DNA from: Typhlomys cinereus
Lineage: Eukaryota > Chordata > Mammalia > Rodentia > Platacanthomyidae
Assembly (NCBI GenBank): GCA_023101885.1
Contig: JALPQD010000404.1
Location: 868,001 to 932,000, forward strand
Direction: 5' to 3'
Length of the DNA: 64,000 nt
How positions within the stretch are numbered: position 1 is the stretch's first letter; each line of letters begins with the position of its first letter. Position numbers and translations under genes: made by a program. The notes below the pieces were generated by a model. It ran no database searches. It was not told where the DNA came from and saw nothing but the letters and a program-made list of their open reading frames with translations. Positions 47,378 to 60,053 of the stretch are shown piece by piece.

Positions 47378-48085
47378 TTTTTTTTTTATTTCAGCTCATA
47401 CAAACTTATTAGGTACACCAGTTCCCTCCCTCCCTCCTCCTCCTCCCGTACCCCCTGCTCCCCCTCCCCTCCCCCCTCCCTCCCCATCCCCCAGTGACTC
47501 CCGCCCCAATTCCCAGAGAGTCCTTTCTTGTGCATGTCTGATTTTCCTCTGGGCCCTCCTCTCCAATGAAGTAAAAGGACCCAGTGGCCTTTCCCTGAAC
47601 CCTTTCCCGTGTTCCCCTTAGGTATAGGAACACTGCTGTGGCTGCCAATCCTTTGCCTCCAAGGATCTTGGTGCCTTTAGCAGATGCTAGACTTTGTGAG
47701 GTCAACAGTGTGTTGGACAATGCGCAGGGCATTCAAAGTCCAATTATGATTGCTTCAGCCCTAACTAGTATAGAGTATCTTACATATCATTGCTCCTCCC
47801 ATCCTTTTGCTCTTACACTCTTACCGCCCCCTCTTCCGCAAATTTCCCTGAGCTTCAAGATGGGGAGAGACTAAGCTGGCCTAGTTCTAGGTGGTTGATA
47901 TAGAGTCTCTGAAGTTCTGGATTGTGGTTTGTTGATTTTCTTTTGCAGTTTTGCTGCTCCTGCAATACCCTTCACTCCATCCTGGTGGGCATTGTATGTT
48001 ACCCCCTAGGGCGCGGGGTGAGGCCCGGCTGGACCGTGCTTGCACATCCCGGCTGGCAGAGCAGGGTGGGGTGTAAAGGGAGCCC
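47378..48085 (-). mobile_element. Chimeric L1 insertion with a GC-rich non-3'UTR 5' end
   Basis: From 47378 to about 48008 it is L1 3' UTR on the minus strand, close to the copy at 50660. At about 48003-48010 the L1 match stops and a GC-rich segment (48009-48086) follows. The probable target duplication (cca, 6-7 T, ctt) lies at 47367-47379 and 48084-48094, on the far side of the GC-rich segment, so that segment was inserted with the L1. In the intact copies the L1 sense sequence just before the junction is 'tttttgtctctggccag', which looks like a splice acceptor. Confidence 0.75.
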
Positions 48086-48285
48086 ATTTTTTCTTGATAT
48101 ATAATTGTAATTTAATTTTTTATAATTTGACACTTCCATATATGAATTTACGTCATTTTCACCCCTTACTATCCAATTAGGGCTATTTTCTGTAAAGTTT
48201 TCATTGTTTTTATTATTTAAGTATATTACACATATGCTTCATACTCTACTATCGCTTCCTTTTATGACTCCACCAGAAGGGTTGG

Positions 48286-48365
48286 GGTAGTAAATCAGGT
48301 TTAGAACACTTCCCTATGCACAAGACATCCTGGTTCAATTCTCAGTGTTACCATAAGAAAAGAAG
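48286..48365 (+). mobile_element. ID-like SINE (tRNA-Ala type)
   Basis: The order 'ggttggggtagtaaatcagg', 'tagaacacttccctatgcac', then 'ctggttcaattctcagtg', and an A-rich tail, follows the rodent ID element. The B box (GGTTCAATTCTC) is recognisable. It is diverged. Confidence 0.7.
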
Positions 48366-49147
48366 AAAAGGGATGTGATGAAGGTGGAGGTTGTATAAAC
48401 CTCCCCTTCCCACTAGTCCCTTTGGTTCCCACTGACAGTCTCACTTTGTTTTCATGTTGATGCATATATGGGTTAAGGACCATGAACTCTGCCCCTCTTA
48501 CTTGCCCACTAAACACTGTAACCATTAGTTATCTCCTGTACGTTCATTAAATGGTTTTAAAACAAAATTTGAGAATTCTTCTAACATTTGTTTAACTAAT
48601 TTCTTTTCAGAGTTTTGCCTTCTTTTTTGGGAATGAATGTCTCTTTATTTCAAGTGTGTACATAATCCATGTGACATTATGTGACTGCAATGAAATGTTC
48701 TAAGTCTGTGTCACCTCATTATTGACATTCCTTACTAGTTTGTCCTTCATGTTTAATCAAATTGACCTGTACTTGTGTATAGTTCAAGTAAATTTGAAAC
48801 ATAACTTACATAGTTTCAATAGTGTACTTGAAACTGTGTGACTTTTGATATTAGTCATGGCAAGTTACTTTGTGTTTGCTTACTTTAGTTGCAGATCAAC
48901 CCTCTTTGTTTCAAAAGGCAAATTCTGTCTCATATTTAGCATATTGTGATTCCATTGTCAGTTATGTATCTGTGGTGTTTTCTGGCAGCTGTCATATGGA
49001 CTACTCACAGGTCAATCTAGTACTTAGTAGTTCCTATGATGAAATTCTTGAAATATTTTGAAGTGCCAACTGGGAATAGAACCTAGAGATTCACATATGA
49101 TAGACCATTGCTATACTAGCAAATGTACACCCAGTTCCATTATTTAG
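48366..49147. other. Intergenic DNA
   Basis: AT-rich. No gene recognised. Confidence 0.45.
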
Positions 49148-49165
49148 TGTATGTTGGTGTGTGTG

Positions 49166-49209
<44 letters not shown>

Positions 49210-49345
49210 GGGAGAACATGCCACAATGCATGTTTGAAGGTCAGAAGACAAGTCAGGTCTCTCCTTTTATCTATGGGCTAAAATGAATGAAACTATTGGG
49301 CTTGTGTGTAAGTGCCATCACTTGCTAAGTTATCTCCTGGACCTA
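49148..49345 (-). mobile_element. B2/B4-related SINE with (GT)n tail
   Basis: On the plus strand the GT run (49159-49207) is followed by 'acatgccacaatgcatgttt', 'gaaggtcagaagacaa', and the complement of a tRNA-like head ending 'aagttatctcctggacc'. This is the complement of a rodent tRNA-derived SINE. The family is not certain. Confidence 0.6.
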
Positions 49346-50214
49346 TGAATTCCACTCTTAAAATCACAACTATTTATAGGACAAGTCTTCTTTGTAAAAA
49401 TTCAGAAAAAATTTTATTTGTAGCTTTAAGTCCTTATCACCAATTTTAGTAAAGATCTTATATTGAGTCTTGGGGATGCAAATACAAAAATATTGAAAGT
49501 TACATAAGGTCTTTAAAAGGATTATTATGTTGGTGTCCCATTTAAGGTCTAGTACTAGTAGTCACTTATTTTCAGCATCTTTATTAGTCATGGATTAATA
49601 TATTGTCATTCACTACAAACAAGTTTCTTTGATTAAGATTGAAGACAACATTTGTCTATGTTTATAAACATAAAAGGCATGCAGTTTGACAATGTGTTCA
49701 CTTAGGAAGACAGAAGTAGTAGGTTCAGTCTTAGTGCCTATGACTATCGGCATGGGTTTTCGATCAGGTAAATATTAGCAGTCATGAACTCTCTACTACA
49801 CACTGGCTTCAGATCTAATCAGAAATCAGTTGCTTACTGCCTTACCTTTGATGCCACTATTCCACTTGACACATCTTGTCCCAGTTGGTATTGTAGCATG
49901 GAAGTCTAAGCTGGTAGAAATCATTGTTAACATTTCTTCCCTGGCCCTCTACATAGAAACTTTGGCTTTATAAAAGATAACCTGTGCAGAGGAGCTTCCA
50001 GCTTGAGTTCATTTAGCATGGGTTCTTTGTATTCTGCAAACAAAGTGTGTGATACCTTCAGAAACAAGGTCTTTCCATCCAGTTCTTACGCTTTTATTAA
50101 AGTAATTGTCATAACCTGTCTAGTTTCAGATGCATTTGAAACTTTTCTAGTTAAAAGAAAACTATGGAAGTGGATTGTTGATTTTGCTGAGTGTTACTGT
50201 GGCTATCCTTAGTG
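49346..50214. other. Intergenic DNA
   Basis: No gene or repeat recognised with confidence. Confidence 0.45.
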
Positions 50215-50650
50215 ATCTGTGGTTCCGCATCAATTTTAATATTGGTTTCCCTATGTCTGTGAAAAATGGCATAGAATTTTGATTGGGATTGCATTGAATT
50301 TTTAAAATGCTTTTGGTATGTTGACCACTTTCACAATATTAATTCTTTTGATCCATGAGATGGGAATTCTTTCATTCTTTTTTCCACAATTTTTCTTCAG
50401 TGTCATAAATTTTTTTATTACATATGTCTTTCATTTCTCTGGCTAGATTTACTCCAAAGAAACTATCTATTCAATTTTCGATCAACATTATTAATGCAGT
50501 TGCTTCCCTGAATTTTTTTCAATATGTTCGTAAATGGTATACATAAACAGTGCTGACGTTTATGTTAAAATTTTGTACCTTGAAACCTTGTTGAAAGTGT
50601 TTCTCAGTTATGAGGTATTTTATATAACTTATTCTTTCTATATTTTTTAA
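50215..50650 (-). mobile_element. Ancient L1 ORF2 remnant
   Basis: The plus strand carries diverged counterparts of 59490-59780: 'ttgattgggattgcattgaa', 'gatccatgagatgggaattc', and 'ctggctagatttactccaaa'. No frame survives. It abuts the younger L1 stack. Confidence 0.7.
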
Positions 50651-51665
50651 ATTGTACCTAAATTTTTTATACATTTTTATTATTATTTCAGCTCATACAA
50701 ACTTAATAGGTACACCAGTTTCCTCCCTCCTTCCTCCTCCCCCCGAACCCCCTGCTCCCCCTTCCCTCCCTCCTCCCTCTCCATCCCCCAGTGACTCCCG
50801 CCCCAATTCCCAGAGAGTCCTTTCTTGTGCATGCCTGATTCTCCTCTGGGCCCTCCTCTCCGATGAATTACAAGGACCCAGTGGCCTTTCCCTGAACCCT
50901 TTCCCATGTTCCCCTTAGGTATAGGAACACTGCTGTGGCTGCCAATCCCGTGCCTCCAAGGATCCTGGAGCCTTTAACAGATGCTAGACTTTGTGAGGTC
51001 AATAGTGTGTTGGACAATGCGCAGGGCATGCAAACTCCAATTATGATTGCTTTGGCCCTAACTTGTGTGGAGTATCTTGCAAATCATTGCTCTTCCCATC
51101 CTTTTGCTCTTACACTCTTACCGCCCCCTCTTCCGCAAATGTCCCTGAGCTTCAGGATGGGGAGAGATTAGTCTGGCCTAGTTCTCAGTGGTTGATATAG
51201 AGTCTCTGAAGTCCTGGATTGTGGTTTGTTGATTTTCTTTTTCAGTTTTGCTGCTCCTGCAATGCTCTTCACTCCATCCTGATGGGCATTGTATGTTACC
51301 CCATGACCAGAGACAAAAAGCTCTTAAACTAGAGTCTTCTTATAAGAGCACATTCAAAGATAGATGTAATAAAAGTAGGAAACCACAGTGAGGGAGGGGT
51401 CTATCACCCATTTGCAAAATGGTTACTTTTTATCTGCCAAACTATATGCCTAACTCTTCTGGTGAGATCATACCCCCTCAGTAGTAAATGATCAGCAATG
51501 AAAATATGTGAGCTTAATCAGATGTCTCATTACTTATTTGAGTCCTTGATGGAGGCCTATTTTCTCTGCTATAACATGGGCCCCTCTCTCCTTGTTTCTG
51601 GTGTGGCCCTCCTACCCCATCCCTTCTGTTCATTATCCTTGCAATTACTATAGGTATTACAGAGA

Positions 51666-52178
51666 TTAATCTTTGAGCGTCTCTAGGTGGGCTAGGTGGG
51701 TTTGGTACAAGGAGCCACCTATTAGGGAGTACATACGGTGCTTAATTTTCTGGGTCTGGGATACTTCACTTAATATAATTGTTTCTAATGACATCCATTT
51801 CCCAGCAAATTCCAGTAATTCATCATTTTTGATGGCTGAGTAGTACTCAATTGTATAGATATACCACAGTTTCCTTATCCACTCATCAACTGTTGGACAT
51901 TTGGGTTGAGTCCATGACTTTGCTATTGTAAACAGTGCTGCTATGAACATGGTCATGCTTGTGCTATCGAGGCGAACCTCTGCTGCATAGGGGGTTATTC
52001 CCAAAAGTGGGATAGCAGGGTCAAATGGCATTTCAATCTTTAATTTCTTTAAGAATCTCCAGACAGCTCGCCAGAGTGGTTGTATGAGCCTGCATTCCCA
52101 CCAGCAATGTAGGAGAGTTCCCCTCTCTCCACATCCTCTCCAGCATTTGGTGTTGTTCGTATTGTGGATTTTTGCCAT
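51666..52178 (-). pseudogene. L1 ORF2 C-terminal segment, copy A
   Basis: 170 codons from the ORF2 protein C-terminus. It contains the cysteine-rich motif [18 protein letters not shown] at residues 13-30, which in L1 contributes to RNA binding, and reads to the normal ORF2 stop. The upstream half is in another frame (52447-53088, 213 codons), so a frameshift lies between them at about 52180-52450. This is an inactive fragment of the L1 polyprotein. Confidence 0.9.
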
Positions 52179-52446
52179 CCTGAACAGGGGTGAGATGATA
52201 TCTCAGGGAAGTTTTGATTTGAATTTCCTGATGGCCAAGGAAGGGGAGCATTTTTTAAGATATTTGGTAGACATTTTAATTTCTTCCCTGTTAAAGTTTC
52301 TTTTAAGTTCCAGGACCCATTTTTTAATTGGGCCATTGGTTTCCTTGGTGTTTAGTTTTCTAAGTTCTTTGTGCAATCTGGACAGCAGAGCTCTATCAGA
52401 TGTGTTTAGGGAAGATTTTCTCCCATTCTGTGGGTTGCCTTTGAGC

Positions 52447-53088
52447 TCATGTTACAATCTCTTTATCTGAACAGAAGCTCTTTAATTTCACAAGATCCCA
52501 ACTGTTGAGAGTTGGTAGCAGTGACTGTGCCATTGGATGTCTGTTTAGGAAATGTTGGCCTAGCCCAATCAGCTCGAGGGAGTTCCCTATACTTTCAACT
52601 ATGGTTTTTATAGTCTCTGGCCTGATATCAAGGTCCTTCATCCATTTGGAATTAAGTCTTGTACATGGTGACAAGTATGTGTCCAGCTTTAATCTTCTGC
52701 ATGTGGAGATCCAGTTTTGCCAGCACCATTTGTTGAAGATGCTGTTCTTTTTCCATTGGAATTTTTGGGCCCCTTTGTCAAAGACCAAATGGCTGTAATT
52801 TTGTGTGCTTGTATGTGGGTCTTCAATCCTTATCCATTGATTTGTGTGTCTATTTTGGGGCCAGTACCAGGCTGTCTTTATAACTATGGATTTGTAGTAT
52901 AGACTTAGGTTTGGTATGGTAATACCTCCAGCTGAGTTTTTGTTACTCAGGATTATCTTTGCTATCCTGGGTCTTTTGTGCCTCCATATGAACTTTGAGA
53001 TTGTTTGGTCAACTTCTTTGAAGAATTTCTTTGGGATCTTAATTGGTATAGCATTGAATCTGTATATTGCCTTTGATAGGATGGTCAT
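52447..53088 (-). pseudogene. L1 ORF2 region between RT core and C-terminus, copy A
   Basis: 213 codons starting at the [13 protein letters not shown] region just after the RT core, running through the [10 protein letters not shown] and WYWPQNRH signatures. The RT catalytic core is missing because of the deletion at about 53110. The reading frame is lost downstream, where copy A continues at 51666-52178. Confidence 0.9.
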
Positions 53089-54285
53089 TTTTACAATGTT
53101 GATTCTGCCGGAACAGAATGCAGAACCTTTATATTGATAAAGGTTCCTACTGTCTCTAGCGTTTTGGTCATAAAAGGCTGTTGGATCTTGTTGAAAGCTT
53201 TTTCTGCATCTATCAAGAGTATCATGGGGTCTTGGACTTTGGACTGGTTTACATGATGAATTACATTTATTTATTTATTTTTCTATTTAAAATCTTTTTT
53301 TTATTTATTTTCTTTTATTAATACATTTTTATCATTATTTCAGCTCATACAAACTTAATAGGTACACCAGTTCCCTCCCTCTCTCTTCCTCCCCCCGTAC
53401 CTCCTGCTCCCCCTCCCCACCGCCCTCTCTCCCCATCCCCCAGTGCCTCCTGCCCCAACTCCCAGAGAGTCCTTTCTTGTGCCTGATTTTCCTCTGGGCC
53501 CTCCTCTCCGATGACGTACAAGCCCCAGTGGCCTTTCCCATGTTCCCCTTAAGTATAGGAACACTGCTGTGGCTGCCAATCCCTTGCCTCCAAGGATCTT
53601 GATGCTTTTAGCAGATGCTAGATTTTGTGAGGTCAGTAGTGTGTTGGACAATGCGCAGGGCATATAAAGTCCAATTATGATTGCTTCGGCCCTAATTCGT
53701 ATGGAGTATCTTACATATCATTGCTCCTCCCATCCTTTTGCTCTTATACTCTTACCGCCCCCTCTTCCGCAAATTTCCCTGAGCTTCAGGATGGGGATAG
53801 ATTAGGCTGGCCTAGTTCTAGGTGGTTGATATAGAGTCTCTGAAGTTCTGGATTGTGGTTTGTTGATTTTCTTTTGCAGTTTTGCTGATCCTGCAATGCC
53901 CTTCACTCCATCCTGGTGGGCATTGTACGTTACTCCCTGGCCAGAGACAAAAAGCTGTTAAACTAGAGTCTTGTGATAAAAGCACATTCAAAGATAGATG
54001 TAATAAAAGTGGGAAACCACAGTGAGGGAGGGGTCTGTCACCATTTGCAAAATGGTTACTTTTTATCTGCCAGACTATATGCCCTCCTCTTCTGGTGAGA
54101 TCATACTCCCTCAGTAGTAAATGATCAGAAACAAAAGTCTGTGAACTTAATCAGATGTCTCATTACTTATTTGAGTCCTTGATGGAGGCCTATTTTCTCT
54201 GCTGTAACATGGTCCCTTCTCTCCTTGTTTCTGGTGTGGCCCTCCAACCCCATCCCTCCTGTTCATAATCCTTGCAATTGCTGTA

Positions 54286-54681
54286 TTACATAGGTTTACC
54301 TTCGAGTGTCTCAAGATTGGCTGGGTGGGTTTGGTACAAGGAGCCACCTATTAGGGAGAACATATGGCGCTTAATTTTCTGGGTCTGGGGTACTTCACTT
54401 AATATAATTGTTTCTAATGACGTCCATTTCCGGGCAAATTCCAGTAATTCATCATTTTTAAAGGCTGAGTAGTACTCTAATGTATAGATGTACCACAGTT
54501 TCCTTACCCACTCCTCAACTGTTGGACATTTGGGTTGATTCCATGACTTTGCTATTGTAAACAGTGCTGCTATGAACATGGTCATGCTTGTGCTATTGAG
54601 GTGAATCTCTGCTGTATGGGGGGTTATTCCCAAAAGTGGAATAGCAGGGTAATATGGCATTTCAATCTTTAATTTCTTCAA
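54286..54681 (-). pseudogene. L1 ORF2 C-terminal end, copy B
   Basis: 131 codons of the ORF2 C-terminus beginning after the cysteine-rich motif, which lies in another frame upstream (about 54680-54800, damaged to a threonine-rich reading). The frame continues past the position where copies A and C end. It is inactive. Confidence 0.8.
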
Positions 54682-55076
54682 GAATCTCCAGACGGCTCGC
54701 CAGAGTGGATGTATGAGCCTGCATTCCCACCAGCAATGTAGGAGAGTTCCCCTCTCTCCACATCCTCTCCAGCATTTGTTGTTGTTTTATTGTGGATTTT
54801 TGCCATCCTGACTGGGGTGAGATGATATCTCAGTGAAGTTTTGATTTGCATTTCCCTGATGGCTAAGGAAGTGGAGCATTTTTTAAGATATTTGTTAGAC
54901 ATTTTAATTTCATCCCTGGCAACATTTCTTTTAAGTTTCAGGACCCATTTTTTAATTGGGCCATTGGTTTTCTTGGTGCTTAGTTTTCTAAGTTCTTTGT
55001 GCACTCTGGATAGCAGAGGTCTATCAGATGTGTGGTTAGTAAAGATTTTCTCCCATTCTGTGGGTTGCCTTTGAGC

Positions 55077-56537
55077 TCATGTTACAATATCTTTATCTGA
55101 ACAGAAGCTCTTTAATTTCACAAGATCCCAACTGTTGAGAGTTGGTAGAAGTGACTGTGCCATTGGATGTCTGTTTAGGAAATGTTGGCCTAGCCCAATC
55201 AGTTCGAGGGAGTTCCCTATATTTTCAACTATGGTTTTTATAGTCTCTGGCCTGATATCAAGGTCCTTCATCCATTTGGAATTAAGTCTTGTACATGGTG
55301 ACAAGTATGTGTCCAGCTTTAATCTTCTGCATGTGGAAATCCAGGTTTCCCAGCACCATTTGTTGAAGATGCTGTTCTTTTTCCATTGGAATTTTTGGGC
55401 CCCTTTGTCAAAGACCAAATGTCTGTAATTTTGTGGGCTTATATGTGGGTCTTCAATCCTTATCAATTGATCTGTGTGTCTATTTTGGAGCCAGTACCAG
55501 GCTGTCTTTACAACTATGGATTTGTAGTATAGACTTAGGTTTGGTGTGGTAATACCTCCAGCAGTGTGACTCAGAATTGTCTTTGTTATCCTGGGTCTTT
55601 TGTGCGTCCATATGAACTTTGACATTGTTTGGTCAACTTCTTTGAAGAATTGCTTTGGGATTTTGATTGGTATAGCACTGAATCTGTATATTGCCTTTGG
55701 GAGGATGGTCATTTTTACAATGTTGATTCTGCCAATCCAGGAACATGGGAGGTCTTTCCACCTTCTGGTGTCTTCTGCTATTTCTTTCTTTAGGGTTTTA
55801 AAGTTTTCATTGTAAAGGTCTTTTACCTCCTTGGTTAGGTTTATACCAAGGTATTTCATTTTTTGAGGGGCTATAGTAAATGGGAATGTTTCTCTCAAGG
55901 CTTTTTCACTTCTTTCATTCTGGGCATATAGGAAGGACTCTGAATTTTGCACATTTATTTTGTATCCTGCCACCCTGCTAAACTTCTCTATTAGTTCCAG
56001 GAGCTTCCTGGTGGAGTTTTTGGGATCACTCAGGTATAAGATCATGTCATCTGCAAATAGGGATAGCTTCACTTCTTCCTTACCGATTTGAATCCCTCTT
56101 ATGTCTCTTTCTTGTCTTATAGCTTCAGGTAAGACTTCAAGTACAATATTGAATAGAAGTGGTGAGCTTTTTCTAGTTCCTGATTGAAGTGGGACTGCTT
56201 CCAATTTTTTCCCATTGAGCATAATCCTTGCTGTGGGCTTGTTGTATACAGCTTTTATTATATTGTAAAGGTTATTTCCATTCCTAGTCTCTAGCGTTTT
56301 GATCATAAAAGGCTGTTGGATCTTGTCAAAAGCTTTTTCTGCATCTATCGAGAGTATCATGTGTTCTTGGACTTTGGACTGGATTACATGATGAATTACA
56401 TTTATTGATTTGCATATGTTGAACCAACCTTGTGTGCCAGGGATGAAGCCTACTTGGTCCCCATGAATGATCTTTTTAATATGTTTTTGAATCTGCTTTG
56501 CTAAAACTTTGTTGAGAATCTTTGCATCTGTGTTCAT
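55077..56537 (-). pseudogene. L1 ORF2 reverse-transcriptase core, copy B
   Basis: 486 codons, the longest L1 RT segment in the window that does not span the duplication. RT motif A (SIDAEKAFD) lies at residues 63-71 and the catalytic FADD box at residues 161-164. The [12 protein letters not shown] motif B is altered to SGTRKSSP at 119-126, so the enzyme would be defective even if translated. It ends at IVT, where a stop separates it from the C-terminal part. The RT N-terminal part (56682-56882, carrying KCPGPDG) is in another frame. Confidence 0.92.
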
Positions 56538-56681
56538 CAGAGAGATCGGCCTATAGTTTTCTTTTTTAAGTGAATCTTTATTAGGTTTTGGGATTAAAAT
56601 GATATTAGCTTCATAGAAGGAATTTGGTAGTGTTCTTTCCTTTGCTATTTGATCGAACAGTTTAAGGAGTATTGGTATTTT

Positions 56682-57066
56682 TCACTCCTTAAATGTCTGG
56701 TAGAAATCTGTGCTGAATCCATCTGGTCCAGGACATTTTTTGGTGTGAAGATTTGAGATTACTTCTTCAGTTTCCTTATATGTTATAGGACTATTTAAAT
56801 AATTCACAACTTCCTGATTCAATTTAGGTAAGTCGTGTTTACTTAGAAATTCATCCATCTCTTGTGTGTTGTCAAACTTCACAGAGTATAATTTTTTGAC
56901 ATATGATGTTATAATTCTCTGGATTTCTTGGGTATAAGTAGTGATTTCTAATTTTGTTAATTTGGGTTTTCTTTCTCCTGCTTTTGGCTAATTTAGCTAG
57001 GGGTGTATCAATCTTATTGATTTTTTCAAAGAACCAGCTTTTTGACTGGTTGATTTTTTCTATCAT
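56682..57066 (-). pseudogene. L1 ORF2 RT N-terminal pieces, copy B
   Basis: Two short frames: 56682-56882 (66 codons, [18 protein letters not shown]) and 56872-57066 (64 codons, [16 protein letters not shown], the endonuclease-RT linker). They overlap in different frames, so at least one frameshift separates them. Confidence 0.85.
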
Positions 57067-58236
57067 TTTCTTAATCTCGATTTAAGATATTTCTCCCCTT
57101 ATTTTGCTAATCTCCTCTCTTCTACTACTTTTGGGATCAGATTGCTCTAGTTTCTCTAAAGCTTTTTTTTTTTTTGATGTCTTCATTTTTTTTTAATTAA
57201 AAATTTAATTATACATTTTAAAATTTTTTACCAGTTCCCTCCCTGCCCCCTCCTCCCCCTCCCCTTCCCCCAGTGCCTCCCCCCCAATTCCCAGAGAGTC
57301 CTTTATTGTGTACGCCTAACTCTCCACTGGGTCCTCCTCTCCGATGACATATAAGGACCCACTGGCATTTCCATAAGCCCTTTCTCTTGTTCCCCTTAAG
57401 CATAAGATCACTACTATGGCTGTCAATCCCTTGCTTCCAGGGGTCTCGGTGCCTTTAACAGATGCTAGACTTTATGAGGGCAACAGTGCGCTGGACATTG
57501 CGCAGGGCATGCAAAGTCCCATTATGATTGCTTTGGCCCCAACTATTGTTGAGAATCTTGCAAATCGTTGCTCCTCCCATCCTTGTGCTCTTACAATCTT
57601 ACCGCCCCCTCTTCCGCAAATGTCCCTGAGCTCCAGGATGGGGAGAGATTAGGCTGTCCTAGTTGTATGTGATTGATATAGAGTCTCTGAAGTTCTGGAT
57701 TGTGGTTTGTTGATTTTCTTTTGCAGTTTTGCTGCTCCTGCAATTCCCTTCACTCCATTCTACTGGGCACTGTATGTCACCCCCTGGCCAGAGACAAAAA
57801 GCTGTTAAACTGGAGTCTTGTTGTAATAGCACATTCAAGGGTAGATGTAATAAGAGTAGGAAACCTCACTGAGGGAGGGGTCCATCACCCATTTACAAAA
57901 TGATTACTTTTTATCTGCTAGACTATATGCCCTCTCCTTCTGGTGAGATCAGGAAAGAACGTCTGTGAACTTAACCAGGTTTCTCATTACTTACTTGCAG
58001 ACCTTGATGGAGGCCTATTTTCTCTGCTGTAACATGGTCTCCTCTCTCCATGTTTCTGGTGTGGCCCTCCTACCCCATCTCTCTTGTTCATAATCCTTGC
58101 AATTACTGTGTTACATAGGTTTACTTTTGAGTGTCTCAATGTGGGCTGGGTGAGTTTGGTACTAGGAGCCACCTATTAGGGAGTACATACGACGCTTAAT
58201 TTTCTGGGTTTGGGATACTTCACTTAATATAATTCT

Positions 58237-59592
58237 TTATAATGACATCCATTTCCCAGCAAATTCCAGTAATTCATCATTCTTGATGGCTGAGTAGTAC
58301 TCCATTGTATAGATGTACCACAGTTTCCTTATCCACTCGTCAACTGTTGGACATTTAGGTTGATTCCATGACTTTGCTATTGTAAACAGTGCTGCTATGA
58401 ACATGGTCGAGCTTGTGCTATCAAGGCGAACCTCTGCTGCATGGGGGGTTATTCCCAAAAGTGGGATAGCAGGGTCATACGGCATTTCAATCTTTAATTT
58501 CTTTAAGAATCTCCAGACGGCTCGCCAGAGTGGCTGTATGAGCCTGCATTCCCACCAACAATGTAGGAGAGTTCCCCTCTCTCCACATCCTCTCCAGCAT
58601 TTGTTGTTGTTTGTATTGTGGATTTTTGCCATCCTGACTGGGGTGAGATGATATCTCAGGGAAGTTTTGATTTGCATTTCCCTGATGGCGAAGGAAGTGG
58701 AGCATTTTTTAAGATAATTGTTAGACATTTTAATTTCATCCCTGGTAAAGTTTCTTTGAAGTTCCAGGGCCCATTTTTTAATTGGCTCAGTGTTTTCCTT
58801 GGAGTTTAATTTTCTAAGTTCTTTGTGTACTCTGGACAGTAGAGCTCTGTCAGATATGTGGTTAGTGAAGATTTTCTCCCATTCTGTGGGTTGCCTTTGA
58901 GCTCGTGTGACAATCTCTCTATCTGAACAGAAGCTCTTTAATTTCACAAGATCCCAACTGTTGAGAGTTGGTAGCAGTGACTGTGCCATTGGATGTCTGT
59001 TTAGGAAGTGTTGGCCTAGCCCAATCAGCTCGAGGGAGTTCCCTATCCTTTCAACGATGGTTTTTAAAGTCTCTGGCCTGATATCAAGGTCCTTGATCCA
59101 TTTGGAATTAAGTCTTGTACATGGTGACAAGTACGGGTCCAGCTTTAATCTTCTGCATGTGGAGATCCAGTTTTGCCAGCACCATTTGTTGAAGATGCTG
59201 TTCTTTTTCCATTGGATTCTTTGGGCCCCTTTGTCAAAGACCAAATGGCTGTAACTTTGTGGGCTTATATCTGGGTCTTCAATCCTTATCCATTGATCTG
59301 TGTGTCTATTTTGGAGCCAGTACCAGGCTGTCTTTATAACTATGGATTTGTAGTATAGACTTAGGTTTGGTGTGGTAATACCTCCAGCTGTGTTTTTGTT
59401 ACTCAGGATTGTTTTTGCTATCCTGGGTCTTTTGTGCCTCCATATGAACTTTGAGATTGTTTGGTCAACTTCTTTGAAGAATTGCTTGGGATTTTGATTG
59501 GTATAGCATTGAATCTGTATATTGCCTTTGGTAGGATGGTCATTTTTACAATGTTGATTCTGCCAATCCAGGAACAAGGGAGGTCTTTCCAC
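58237..59592 (-). pseudogene. L1 ORF2 C-terminal half, copy C
   Basis: 451 codons covering the region after the RT core to near the C-terminus. The cysteine-rich motif [18 protein letters not shown] starts at residue 332. The frame ends with FAGKWMSL and a stop, where copy A continues for about 45 more residues. Comparing the two, a GAA-type codon has become TAA. The N-terminal 35 residues are out of frame with the RT reading, which continues in the frame at 59418-60053. Confidence 0.9.
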
Positions 59593-60053
59593 CTTCTGGT
59601 GTCTTCTGCAATTTCTTTCTTTAGGGTTTTAAAGTTTTCATTGTAAAGGTCTTTTACCTCCTTAGTTAGGTTTATACCAAGGTATTTCATTTTTTTAGGG
59701 GCTGTAGTAAATGGTATGGTTTCTCTCAAGGCTTTTTCACTTCTTTTATTCTGGGCATATAGGAAGGCCTCTGATTTTTGCACATTTATTTTGTATCCTG
59801 CCACCCTGCTGAACTTCTCAATTAGTTCCAGCAGCTTCCTGGTGGAGTTTTTGGGATCCCTCAGGTATAAGATCATGTCATCTGCAAATAGGGATAGCTT
59901 GACTTCTTCCTTGCCGATTTGAATCCCTCTTATGTCCCTTTCTTGTCTTATGGCTTCAGCTAGGACTTCAAGTACAATATTGAATAGAAGTGGTGAGAGT
60001 GGACAGCCTTGTCTAGTTCCTGATGGAAGTGGGAATCTTCCAATTGTTCCCAT
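59418..60053 (-). pseudogene. L1 ORF2 RT core, first copy of the duplicated segment
   Basis: 211 codons. SGTRQGCP is intact near residue 16, and FADD follows about 40 residues later. It overlaps 58237-59592 in a different frame and is separated from 60013-61551 by a frameshift near 60040. It encodes the same protein region as residues 236-400 of the next frame. Confidence 0.9.

Larger units (their letters stand above)
50660..53275 (-). mobile_element. L1 copy A of the stack
   Basis: A-tail complement, C-rich tract (50720-50800), 3' UTR (to about 51650), then ORF2 to about 53270. An internal deletion of roughly half a kilobase lies at about 53110-53135, where the 'gttgattctgcc' context jumps to 'attgataaaggttcctactg'. 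Intact copies have both sequences separated by RT-coding DNA. The 5' end is cut at the A-tail of copy B. Confidence 0.9.
53320..57165 (-). mobile_element. L1 copy B of the stack
   Basis: A-tail complement and C-rich tract (53380-53460), 3' UTR (to about 54290), and ORF2 from about 54290 to 57165. ORF2 ends in the endonuclease/RT linker, where the T-run of copy C begins (about 57163). Copies B and C match each other closely along their shared length. Confidence 0.92.
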
